DNA of 32,441 bases, taken from positions 1-32,441 of the forward strand of contig JAJPJX010000209.1 in assembly GCA_021324015.1 (NCBI GenBank), read 5' to 3'. Below, in pieces: positions 1-7,987 of the stretch. The position numbers and the translations under genes are program-made. The first letter of the stretch is position 1; every line of letters begins with the position of its first letter. The stretch comes from Solibacteraceae bacterium. GTDB lineage: Bacteria > Acidobacteriota > Terriglobia > Bryobacterales > Bryobacteraceae. The notes under the pieces were generated by a model. The model had not been told where the DNA came from and searched no databases. It saw only the letters and a program-made list of their open reading frames with translations.

Positions 1-611
1 GCCAGCCATTGATCGATGCGCCGAGAGTATGCGGGGTCCGGCAGCAACTCGTGGATCTGGGCCAGCGCGGCCGAGACCACCCAGCGATGATTGGGGGTGT
101 GCACACCGCCGCAGGCCAACGCTCCACCGAATCGCCGCAGCAGCGGTTCCAACATGCCGAACAGTTCCCGCTCTCCGCCGCGCCGGGCCAGGCAGGCGGC
201 AGTGGCCACGCCGTGCGTCACGAAGGCCGTGTCCGGCGGAGAGTTGAAGTTGGTGATCGGCAGCGATATATCGCCCTCGGGACTCTGCGCTCGTTCCAGG
301 TATTCCGCGGCCAGACGCAGCCGCCCGACCAGCGTCCCTGCGCGGTGATGCTTCGAACGCGGATAGAGAAACGCGCTGATCCCGGTCTCCAGAATTGCCG
401 AGGCCGACCCGGGCATGTAAAGGCCGTAGTCGTCGGAATAAGCGCCCCGCCAGGGGCTGGCCGTGTCGGTGACTTGCAGGCGCAGCAGGCGCTCGAGCGC
501 CGCATCGTGCCGCTGGACAATCGCCGGATCCACCGCCGGCACGGTTGCGCCCGCCGCGGGCAGCGCGGCCATGGCGGCCAGCGCCTCCCGGCGGGAAATT
601 TCGCTCCTCAG
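1..611 (-). CDS. Secreted protein of unknown function, Tat-like signal, 3' end outside window
   Basis: Open frame on the minus strand that leaves the window at position 1, so only about 203 N-terminal residues are visible. It begins with a Tat-like segment (SRREALAAMAALPAAG) followed by a globular, helix-rich region with repeated leucine and alanine positions; I do not recognise the family. There is no ATG, GTG or TTG upstream of the signal in this frame: the frame is closed by stops near 680. Candidates are CTG at 611-609, which overlaps the TGA of the upstream gene (CTGA) and has GGAG 9 nt before it, or ATT at 599-597, which has AGGAG 4 nt before it. An ATG at 572 would cut the signal peptide in half. 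It is last in a three-gene minus-strand unit after the acetamidase-like and propeller/metallohydrolase genes. Confidence 0.7.
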   Translation of the reverse strand, partial: MRSEISRREALAAMAALPAAGATVPAVDPAIVQRHDAALERLLRLQVTDTASPWRGAYSDDYGLYMPGSASAILETGISAFLYPRSKHHRAGTLVGRLRLAAEYLERAQSPEGDISLPITNFNSPPDTAFVTHGVATAACLARRGGERELFGMLEPLLRRFGGALACGGVHTPNHRWVVSAALAQIHELLPDPAYSRRIDQWL

Positions 612-3073
612 CGTGCCTCGCTCCGCCGCTGGACCATCCGGGCGCGCGCCTCTTCGTACAGTTTGCGTGTGGCCTCCTTCTCTCCCTCATTATTCCATGC
701 GGCCTCGGCCATGGCCCTTTCGAGAGAGCGGTCCAGCCACTGCAAAAAGTAGTCTGCGTCCGCCTTCAGCCGTACCGGCTGATCGCCCAGGGTGACCCAC
801 ACCGGCATGGTAGCGGCGAACGGATAGGGCCGCCGGATGGGATGGCGCCCGTATTCCGCCCGCACGCGCACGGCGAACCAGCCGCTGCGATCCACGGACA
901 CCTGCTTCTGGAAGTGCCCCTTGAGCGGCCGGCCGGAAGGCTTCCAATCGGCCACCACCTGGTTGTTGTACAGCAGGTCGATCGTCTGCAAGGGCATGAT
1001 CGATTCCGCGTCGATCTCCGCCAGCAGCGTGTGCGTTCCCGCCGGCAGCCGGATCTCGTCGCCCACTTCCTTGCCATTCAGCTTGAAGAACACCAGCGGC
1101 CCGCAGCTGACAAATGACCGGCCGGCGCGGAAGTCTTTAATCCACTTGTCGTAGTTCAGCGTGCGGCCGCTATTCACGTACACGCGATTGGAGCCCAGGA
1201 TATAGCTGCGGTAGAAGTTGGGAAACGCATCCTCTCCGGCCGACGCCACCACCCGATAACCCAGGTTCCAGGCATGGTACAGGGGCTCCATGGCCTCCGC
1301 CGTATTGGCTTCGACGAAATCCACCGAGCCTAGCGCCAGGTCCACCGGAAAGTGCAAACCGGCGCCATGCGCGTAGCCCGCCAGCCCGCCTTCTTCCTCC
1401 ACGATCCGGAAGGGGATCGTGTTGGGCGGATACAGGCTGCCCACGATCGTATTCTGATAGCCCACGTAGTCCGGGATGATCACGTGCTTCTTCAGATTGA
1501 GAAACACCGAGTGCCCCCAGAAGGGCGGATGGTATTCCTGGTTGAAGTAGAGAATCCGTGTGGAGGTCGAAACCGGGTCGGGCGCGCCGCGGAAGTGCAT
1601 CACGTCCGGAATGCGTTGTTCCTTGTTGCAGATCAGGTTGTTGAGGACGTGGATGTCCTCGCCCTCGGCCTGCTCCATGAGCCGCTTGGGCGTATTGAAA
1701 TACACGCCGGCGTAGTTCATGTGGAAATGGTTGTCACCGTCCCACCAGCCTTTGGCCGGCAGGTTATCCAGGCGTTCCAGCGTCACGGTCAGGGAGGCCT
1801 CCCCATCCTGGCGAATGGTCACCTGTTTTTCCTGCGGCAGATATTCGAAGCCCTTGGAGAAAGCCAGCGTGGTCGGGCCGGGCGGCAGTTGCACGTCGAA
1901 ATCCCCGTCCGTGTGGAAGTAGTGGTACTCGCTCTTGTCCATGTGATCGAACATGAGCCAGTCCGCGCGGAACCAGCTTTCCGTGGGAGCATAAGCGCGC
2001 CCGTCGGCAGCCGTCAGATACACACGGGCGCGGGTTGGTTTGCCCGTATCCTTGTCCAGAACGCGCACGTGCAGCCGGCCCATAGGACGCTTGTACACCA
2101 GCTTGTTGATGTTCACCTGCTCCATCCGACCACCGAACCAATGGAACAGCCAAAGGCTGGTATCGCCAGTTTGGTTCGAGATAAACGCGATGCGCGTGCC
2201 GTCCGGCGACCAGCGGGGGTCGGTGCGGTCGAAGTCTCCATAGGTGAGCGGGAAGTTGTCGCCGCCTGCGGGCGGCATGGCCCAGAGTTGCTGCCACTGC
2301 CGGCCCAGGTAGGAGCTATATACCAGCTTGGCGCCGTCCGGCGAGAGCGAAGGCCGGGCCTTCCAGGTAGTCTCTTCGTAATAGAAACGGTGCATGGGAG
2401 CACCGGGTTGTGCCTTCATGCGGTAGAACCCGCCCGATCCGTGCTTGTTGTCCCGGTTCGAAACGAAGATCAGTTCCTTGCCGTCGCGGGTCCAGGTGGG
2501 ATGGATGTGCAGAGCCCACTTCCCGTAGTAGACCGTGGGCGGGATCAATTCGAAATCGTGCGTGATCATCTGCGGCACGCCGGCCACGCCCGCGGACAAC
2601 GCCATGATGTAGATGTTGTAGTTCCCGTTCGGCCACGTGGAGACGTAGGCCAACCGCATGCCGTCCGGCGACCACTCGGGCTCCACGTTGATTGAGTTGC
2701 CCGAGGTGAGTTGCCGGGTGGCGCCGGTCTCCAGGTCCAGCAGCTTGAGATGAATCTCTTCGTTCAGGTCCGAGGTATACACGATCCACCTCCCGTCCGG
2801 AGACCACGCAGGCTGCGAGTCGTAGCCAGGGTCGTTGGCCAGTTCGTAGGCCGTCGTCTCCCCCAGCTTGAGCCGCCAGATGGATCCCTTCATGGCGAAT
2901 GCCAGTTGCTTGCCGTCTGGAGACCACGCCGGGAAATTCGGCCCGTTGGTGATCTGGGGCAGATAGCACTCCAGCGTATACGGCTCCCCCGTCATGATCC
3001 GCGAAAACACGCGCCGTTGCCCTTGCCCCCACACAAACGCGCTCACCAACAACAGCAGTGAAACCGACCGCAT
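608..3073 (-). CDS. Secreted TolB-like beta-propeller fused to CehA/McbA-type metallohydrolase
   Basis: 821 residues. A short signal peptide (about residues 1-16) is followed by six PD40/WD40-like propeller repeats of the form PxWSPDGxxLAF between about residues 45 and 330 (WSPDGK, WSPDGR, WSPDGM, WTRDGK, LSPDGA, WSPDGT). The C-terminal half resembles the CehA/McbA branch of PHP-type metallohydrolases: WWDGDNHFHMN carries an HxH pair (H449, H451), with further candidate metal ligands in GYAHGAG (about 565) and SAGEDAFPN (about 610). The ATG at 3073 has AAAGGGGAG just upstream; the longer open frame to 3961 is antisense to nothing real and overlaps the acetamidase gene, so it was rejected. Substrate is unknown; a periplasmic hydrolase of an ester, amide or phosphoester is the inference. 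It lies 23 bp after the acetamidase-like gene. Confidence 0.88.
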   Translation of the reverse strand: MRSVSLLLLVSAFVWGQGQRRVFSRIMTGEPYTLECYLPQITNGPNFPAWSPDGKQLAFAMKGSIWRLKLGETTAYELANDPGYDSQPAWSPDGRWIVYTSDLNEEIHLKLLDLETGATRQLTSGNSINVEPEWSPDGMRLAYVSTWPNGNYNIYIMALSAGVAGVPQMITHDFELIPPTVYYGKWALHIHPTWTRDGKELIFVSNRDNKHGSGGFYRMKAQPGAPMHRFYYEETTWKARPSLSPDGAKLVYSSYLGRQWQQLWAMPPAGGDNFPLTYGDFDRTDPRWSPDGTRIAFISNQTGDTSLWLFHWFGGRMEQVNINKLVYKRPMGRLHVRVLDKDTGKPTRARVYLTAADGRAYAPTESWFRADWLMFDHMDKSEYHYFHTDGDFDVQLPPGPTTLAFSKGFEYLPQEKQVTIRQDGEASLTVTLERLDNLPAKGWWDGDNHFHMNYAGVYFNTPKRLMEQAEGEDIHVLNNLICNKEQRIPDVMHFRGAPDPVSTSTRILYFNQEYHPPFWGHSVFLNLKKHVIIPDYVGYQNTIVGSLYPPNTIPFRIVEEEGGLAGYAHGAGLHFPVDLALGSVDFVEANTAEAMEPLYHAWNLGYRVVASAGEDAFPNFYRSYILGSNRVYVNSGRTLNYDKWIKDFRAGRSFVSCGPLVFFKLNGKEVGDEIRLPAGTHTLLAEIDAESIMPLQTIDLLYNNQVVADWKPSGRPLKGHFQKQVSVDRSGWFAVRVRAEYGRHPIRRPYPFAATMPVWVTLGDQPVRLKADADYFLQWLDRSLERAMAEAAWNNEGEKEATRKLYEEARARMVQRRSEAR

Positions 3074-3096
3074 CAGACTCCCCTTTCCTTTGGCGG

Positions 3097-4113
3097 CTAT
3101 TTTTTCGGCAAAAATCGTTTTGGGATGAGCGTGGCCATCGTGCCGTAGTAGGTCACGATCTTGTGCCGCACCACGGTGCCCATGAGCATGTGGGCTTCCG
3201 GCTGGGTCAGCTTGTAGTCCTCGGTGAGCCAGCGCAGCATGTCGGAGTTTGCCGCCCGCACACCAAAGTCCATGCTGCTGTGAAACTCCGGCTGGCTGGC
3301 GATGGAGATGATGTACTCGGCGTTCTCCAAGCGCGGCATCGAAAGATGCTTGCCCTTGTGGACCCGGACCGTGAACTGCACGTCCAGCGAGGTTTCGATG
3401 CCCGTGCCCAATCCCTCGCCGTCGCCCTGCAGTGCGTGCCCGTCGCCGACGTAAAAATAGGCGCCTTTGTGATAGACCGGGAAATACAGCGTGGCGCCCT
3501 CGGCCACGTCGTTGTAATCCATGTTGCCGCCGTGCGATTCCGCGGGACCGGAGGTCAGCACTTCGTCGCCCGGCGTTGCCACGCCGATGCATCCCAGCAT
3601 GGGCTTCACCGGCAGGTCGAATTTCATTCCGGAGCCCTCCAGCAGGCGGGGATTGGCCATGCCGCGCGCCAGGTCCAGGTCCCACGGAATCAGGTCGCTG
3701 CGCTGCGGGCGCACGGCGTCCATCTTGTAGAAGTTCTTGTACAGGCCTTCGGCGGAAGCCAGGATGTTCGGGCTCAGCCGGTAGGAGGTGTAGCCCCAGT
3801 TGCGGTTTAGGCGCAGCTTGTCCAGGTGCACCTCCAGGCCGTCTCCGTAATCCGCCTCCTCGATGTAGAAGGGGCCCATCAGCGGATTGCCGGTCTCTGG
3901 ATAGATGTAGGGCTGATGGATATGCCGCACACCCTTGTCGTCCTGTCCGCCGGAGTCCCATGTTTTGGTGATCACGGTGTCACCGGAATGTATGCGCAGC
4001 ACGGGTTCCTGGTGCGCCGAGAATACCCGCGAGTGATGATTCGGATAGATCTCGTGGGTCGCAGCCAGAAGCGGGAGGCCGCAGGCAAAAATAGCGAAGG
4101 AGCGCAGCCGCAT
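3097..4113 (-). CDS. Acetamidase/formamidase family protein with signal peptide
   Basis: 338 residues, starting with an export signal (about residues 1-18, ending LLAATHE). The body matches the FmdA/AmdA fold: an early HSGDTV segment, a metal-binding-like stretch with DWGD-type features replaced here by DSGGQDD and HIHQPY, then MLGCIGVATP, ESHGGNMDYND and a GDGHALQGDGE loop near the middle, which is the family's characteristic GDxHxxQGDGE motif. These enzymes hydrolyse short amides to acid and ammonia, usually in the cytoplasm; the signal peptide here suggests a periplasmic variant. It is the first gene of a minus-strand unit with the propeller-metallohydrolase. Only 41 bp separate it from the divergent aminotransferase gene, and a TATATT element (4128-4123) lies about 10 nt from the ATG, suggesting a very short leader. 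Confidence 0.9.
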   Translation of the reverse strand: MRLRSFAIFACGLPLLAATHEIYPNHHSRVFSAHQEPVLRIHSGDTVITKTWDSGGQDDKGVRHIHQPYIYPETGNPLMGPFYIEEADYGDGLEVHLDKLRLNRNWGYTSYRLSPNILASAEGLYKNFYKMDAVRPQRSDLIPWDLDLARGMANPRLLEGSGMKFDLPVKPMLGCIGVATPGDEVLTSGPAESHGGNMDYNDVAEGATLYFPVYHKGAYFYVGDGHALQGDGEGLGTGIETSLDVQFTVRVHKGKHLSMPRLENAEYIISIASQPEFHSSMDFGVRAANSDMLRWLTEDYKLTQPEAHMLMGTVVRHKIVTYYGTMATLIPKRFLPKK

Positions 4114-4122
4114 AGAGTGCCA

Positions 4123-4150
4123 AATATACTACAGTCTTAAAAAGGGAGGG
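4123..4150. promoter_or_regulatory. Divergent promoter region between 4113 and 4155
   Basis: The 41-bp gap holds overlapping -10-like elements on both strands: TATACT at 4125-4130 for the plus-strand gene and TATATT at 4128-4123 for the minus-strand gene. AGGGAGGG at 4143-4150 is the ribosome binding site for the GTG start at 4155. No convincing -35 hexamer is visible on either side. Confidence 0.4.
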
Positions 4151-4154
4151 CATC

Positions 4155-5363
4155 GTGTTGCTGGATCGAAGGGATCTCTTGAAAGGTGTTGGAGCTCTGG
4201 CAGCCGGGGCCGCCCGTGCGGACTTCTCCGGAGCGCGTGCCGCCTTTCCCTGGTCGGAGACGGAGGTGTTCCTGAACAACGCGGGCTGGCACCCGATCGG
4301 CGTGCACTCCATCCGCGCCATGGAGAAATACCTGGAGTACAAGTCCAAGGGGCCGGGGGACGACCGCGAGGATTTCGGCGGCGCCCAGCAGCACGCAGTC
4401 AAAACGCTCTTCGCGCGCATCATCAATGCGAAACCTTCGGAGATCGCTTTCGTCCAAAGCACGCTGGTGGGCGAGAACCTGGTGCGACAGGGGCTCGGAA
4501 TTCCGCAATCCGGCGGCAACCTGGTGACCGACGAACTGCACTACGAAGGCTCGCTGTACATGTACCAGTCGCTCAAGAAGCAAGGGCTGGATGTGCGCAT
4601 CGTCAAGCCTCGCAACTGGCGCATCGATATCCGCGATATGGAAAAGGTCGTCGACCGGAACACGCGTCTAGTGGCCATCTCCCTGGTTTCCTACCTCAAC
4701 GGCTACCGGCACGACGCCAAGGCCGTCACCGACCTGGCCCACGCGCACGGCGCTTACGTTTACGCGGATATCATTCAGGCCGCCGGCGCCGTCCCCATCG
4801 ATGTGCGCGCCCTGGGACTGGATTTCTGCGCCTGTTCCGGCTACAAGTGGCTCATGGGCGACCGCGGCCTGGGCTACCTCTTCGTGCGAGAGGAACTTCA
4901 AGGAGAGGTCGTGAAACGCACGCAATACGGCGACCGGCAATTTCGGGAATTCCATAACCACTTCTTGCCCTACGACACTCCGGGACCCGACCCGGTCTCC
5001 TGGCAACCCGCCAGCGGCGCAGGCAGCTACTACGAAGTGGGCAACATCTCCAATATCGCCGCGGCCGCGCAATCCGCCTCGCTGGCCTACATCCTGAACC
5101 TGGGAGTGGAGAATATCCTGGCGCATGCCGGCCGGCTTACCGCACGCATCCGCCAGGAACTGCCGCGCAAGGGATACCCGTGCATCACGCCGGAGAACAA
5201 CCCCACGCCGATCGTGAGCTTCGTGGTGAAAGACCCGGAGGGCACGCGCCACAAGTTGCGGCGGGCCGGCGTCACAGTCAAGATCGAATGGCACCACATG
5301 CGCGTCTCTCCCTCGGTCTACAACAGCGACGCCGATGTGGACAAACTTCTGAACGCGGTGTGA
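4155..5363 (+). CDS. Tat-exported class V aminotransferase-fold PLP protein
   Basis: 402 residues from a GTG start with an AGGGAGGG ribosome site 4 nt upstream. The N-terminus (LDRRDLLKGVGALAAGAA) is a Tat-type signal, unusual because PLP enzymes of this class are normally cytoplasmic; Tat export of a folded holoenzyme would explain it. The large domain has the class V layout: NNAGWHPIG near residue 40, YADIIQAAGAVPID with the cofactor-ring aspartate D205 and Q208, and SGYKWLMGDRGLGYL with the Schiff-base lysine K231. This is closest to the cysteine desulfurase/isopenicillin N epimerase-like group, but no desulfurase-type catalytic cysteine loop is evident, so I do not call it SufS/IscS. Substrate unknown. 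It is followed after 157 bp by an ADOP permease and probably ends its own transcript. Confidence 0.88.
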   Translation: MLLDRRDLLKGVGALAAGAARADFSGARAAFPWSETEVFLNNAGWHPIGVHSIRAMEKYLEYKSKGPGDDREDFGGAQQHAVKTLFARIINAKPSEIAFVQSTLVGENLVRQGLGIPQSGGNLVTDELHYEGSLYMYQSLKKQGLDVRIVKPRNWRIDIRDMEKVVDRNTRLVAISLVSYLNGYRHDAKAVTDLAHAHGAYVYADIIQAAGAVPIDVRALGLDFCACSGYKWLMGDRGLGYLFVREELQGEVVKRTQYGDRQFREFHNHFLPYDTPGPDPVSWQPASGAGSYYEVGNISNIAAAAQSASLAYILNLGVENILAHAGRLTARIRQELPRKGYPCITPENNPTPIVSFVVKDPEGTRHKLRRAGVTVKIEWHHMRVSPSVYNSDADVDKLLNAV

Positions 5364-5369
5364 GAAAAG

Positions 5370-5388
5370 CCGCGCCCTTTGGTCGCGG
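5370..5388 (+). terminator. Short GC hairpin after the aminotransferase gene
   Basis: CCGCG at 5370-5374 pairs with CGCGG at 5384-5388, 6 nt after the TGA at 5361-5363. There is no T-run, so this is at best a weak or factor-assisted terminator. Confidence 0.25.
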
Positions 5389-5520
5389 ATCGACAGATAA
5401 GTGTTCGCGTTTGCAGTATCTTGCTGAGCCGCGGCCGTGAGCGAGCGGACAACACAGAACCCCTGTGGAATATCGGATCTGAAATACGCCTGCCGGTGTC
5501 TAACAAAAAAGAGACCTGGC

Positions 5521-7959
5521 ATGCGGAACCTCCTGCTCGACGCGCGTTTCGGACTCCGGACGTTTGCCCGGTATCCGGGCTTCACGGCGGCTGCCACGTT
5601 GGCTCTCGCCTTGGGGATTGGAGCCAATACCGCCATTTTCAGCGTGGTGAACGCAGTACTTTTGCGGTCCCTGCCGGTCCGCGAGCCGGACCGGCTGGTG
5701 TGGATCTGGGCCCAGGACCCCAAACGCAACATTCCCTTTCACGAATTCTTTTATTCGGACTTTGTCGAATGGCGGAAGCAGAGCCGCGTGCTAGAATCCG
5801 CGGCGGCCTACCGGCCGGTCTCCGTGAACCTTACCGGCACACGTTCGGGCGAACCGGAAAAGCTGCACGCCTGGCGCGTGGGCGGCAGCTTTTTCTCGAC
5901 GCTCGGCGTGCATCCCGTGCTGGGCCGCGATTTTTCGGCCGACGACGACCGGCCTGGAGCGCCTCGTATGGCGCTGCTCAGCCACGCATTGTGGCAGCGG
6001 CGCTTCGGCTCCGATCCGGGAGTGGTTGGCGGCCCTATCCTGCTCGATGGCAGTCCCTGCACGGTTATCGGGGTCCTGCCGGCTTCGTTCGACATACCCG
6101 GGGCGCGGCAGGACCTATATGTCCCTCTGGCTATCGCCGCCACCGGACGCGACGGTTTCACCACGGTGGCCGCCCTGGCTCGCTTGAAGTCAGGCGCTCG
6201 GCTGGCGGAAGCGCGGGTCGAGGCCGCCGCCATCACTGACCGGCTGACGGAACCATTCTTTCGCGCCGGAGGACGCTCGCTGCGCCTGTACGGCATGCGC
6301 GAGTTCCTGGTGCGCGAGTTGCGCCTCAGCCTCCTCGTGCTGCTGGGCGCCGTGACGTTGGTCTTGCTGATTGCCTGCGCCAACGTGGCAAACCTGTTGC
6401 TGGCACGCGCCGGAGCCCGCTGCAAAGAAATCGCTATCCGCGCCACCCTGGGGGCTTCCCGCTGGCGCCTCGTCCGCCAGCTCCTGACGGAAAGCGCGCT
6501 GCTGGGGCTGGCGGGAGGCGCCGCGGGACTGCTGCTGGCGCGCTGGGGGGTCAACCTGCTGGCGGCCGCGAGCACCTCGCGGTTCCCCCGGCTGGCCGAA
6601 GTCCGCATCGATTCCACCGTGCTCTGGTTCACCGTGGGCATCTCGCTCGCGACCAGCCTAATGTTCGGGCTAGTCCCGGCCCTCGCCGCATCGGGTAGCC
6701 AGGTTCACGAGGCGCTCAAGGAAAGCGGCCGGGCGGGCGGCGAAGGGCCACGCGGGCGCCGGCTGCGCGATGTGCTGGTGGCCGCCGAGGTCGCCCTTGC
6801 CCTGCTCCTCACCATCGGTGCAGGCCTGCTCTCGAAGGCCTTCCTGCGGCTGGAGCAGGTGGATCCAGGCTTCCGTTCAGAAGGCCTGCTCACCGCCAGC
6901 CTCACTCTGCCCGAGCAGAAATACTCGCAGCCTGCCGCGCGGCGTGCCTTCTTCGCGCAATTGCTGCGCGATCTCGGCGGGCTCGCCGGCGTCAAAGACG
7001 CGGGCATCGTCAGCATGATGCCCTTAGGAGGCGCCAACAGCGGCACCAGCGTCCACCTCGAAGGCCATCCGGAGCCACGCGCCGAAGATGCCCCCATCAT
7101 CTGGTTCCGATCCGCCAGCCCGGGCTACTTCCGCGCCATGGGGATCCCGCTGCTGCGCGGCCGTTTTTTCCAGGAGCGGGATAACGAGAGTGTGCCGCCG
7201 GTGGCCATCATCAACGAAACTATGGCCCGGCGTATGTGGCCCAACGAAGATCCCCTCGGCAAACGCCTGGCGTTCGGGTTATCGCACCGCCCGCGCGTCG
7301 CCGGACTGCCCGAGCCGCCCTGGTTGACCGTCGTGGGAGTAGTTGGCGATGTGCGCCACACCTCGCTGGCGCAGCCGCCGGAGGCGGAGTTGTTCACGTC
7401 TTACGCCCAGACTCCCGGAGCGTCGATGGTGCTGGTGATTCGCGCCACTGCCGGCCCACTGCGCTTTGCGCCCCTGCTCCGCAGAACCGTGGCCGCGTTG
7501 GACAAAGACCTGCCGGTCTCGCGCGTGGCCGCCATGGAACAAATCGTGGCCGATTCCGTGACGGAGCGGCGGCTCTCCACATGGGTACTCGGCTCGTTTG
7601 CGGCCCTGGCCGTGATCCTCGCTGCGGTGGGCATCAACGGCCTGATCTCGTTTTCGGTTGCCCGCCGCACGCACGAAATCGGGGTGCGTCTGGCGCTCGG
7701 CGCCGCTCCCGCCGGCGTCCTCCGGCTGGTCCTGCGCCAGGGTCTCATGCCGGCGTTGGCCGGCCTCGCGGCCGGCCTGGTGGCGGCGCTCCTACTCACC
7801 CGCGTGATGCGCTCCCTGCTCTACGGCGTCCAGGCCACCGACCCACTGGTCTTCGCCGGCGTTACCGCCGCGCTCGCCTTGGTCGCCCTCCTTTCCGCCT
7901 GGCTGCCGGCCCGCCGGGCCATCCGCGTCGATCCGATGGCCGCCTTGAGGTACGAATAA
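5521..7959 (+). CDS. ADOP-type FtsX/MacB-like permease
   Basis: 812 residues from the ATG at 5521. The N-terminal MacB periplasmic core begins with a membrane segment containing [18 protein letters not shown], the hallmark of acidobacterial duplicated orphan permeases. A first FtsX domain lies around residues 270-390 ([18 protein letters not shown], then a regulatory-looking KEIAIRATLGASRWRL loop) and a second at about 690-812 ([18 protein letters not shown]). The length of about 800 residues is typical. No ABC ATPase or PadR regulator is adjacent, so it is a genuine orphan whose ATPase partner, if any, is elsewhere. Role by family: mechanotransmission or export of peptides, lipids or drugs. 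An upstream GTG at 5437 gives an implausible extra 28 residues. It converges with the DUF1501 gene, leaving 28 bp between stops. Confidence 0.92.
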   Translation: MRNLLLDARFGLRTFARYPGFTAAATLALALGIGANTAIFSVVNAVLLRSLPVREPDRLVWIWAQDPKRNIPFHEFFYSDFVEWRKQSRVLESAAAYRPVSVNLTGTRSGEPEKLHAWRVGGSFFSTLGVHPVLGRDFSADDDRPGAPRMALLSHALWQRRFGSDPGVVGGPILLDGSPCTVIGVLPASFDIPGARQDLYVPLAIAATGRDGFTTVAALARLKSGARLAEARVEAAAITDRLTEPFFRAGGRSLRLYGMREFLVRELRLSLLVLLGAVTLVLLIACANVANLLLARAGARCKEIAIRATLGASRWRLVRQLLTESALLGLAGGAAGLLLARWGVNLLAAASTSRFPRLAEVRIDSTVLWFTVGISLATSLMFGLVPALAASGSQVHEALKESGRAGGEGPRGRRLRDVLVAAEVALALLLTIGAGLLSKAFLRLEQVDPGFRSEGLLTASLTLPEQKYSQPAARRAFFAQLLRDLGGLAGVKDAGIVSMMPLGGANSGTSVHLEGHPEPRAEDAPIIWFRSASPGYFRAMGIPLLRGRFFQERDNESVPPVAIINETMARRMWPNEDPLGKRLAFGLSHRPRVAGLPEPPWLTVVGVVGDVRHTSLAQPPEAELFTSYAQTPGASMVLVIRATAGPLRFAPLLRRTVAALDKDLPVSRVAAMEQIVADSVTERRLSTWVLGSFAALAVILAAVGINGLISFSVARRTHEIGVRLALGAAPAGVLRLVLRQGLMPALAGLAAGLVAALLLTRVMRSLLYGVQATDPLVFAGVTAALALVALLSAWLPARRAIRVDPMAALRYE

Positions 7960-7987
7960 ATCCGAACGTTCCTCTGCGGGGCGCCGG

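Noticed and set aside
1352-2695. 447-codon plus-strand open frame
   Set aside because: Shadow of the propeller-metallohydrolase gene; no recognisable domain and no ribosome site.
5437-5520. GTG at 5437 as the start of the first ADOP permease
   Set aside because: Adds 28 residues unlike the family; the ATG at 5521 gives the standard ADOP N-terminus.
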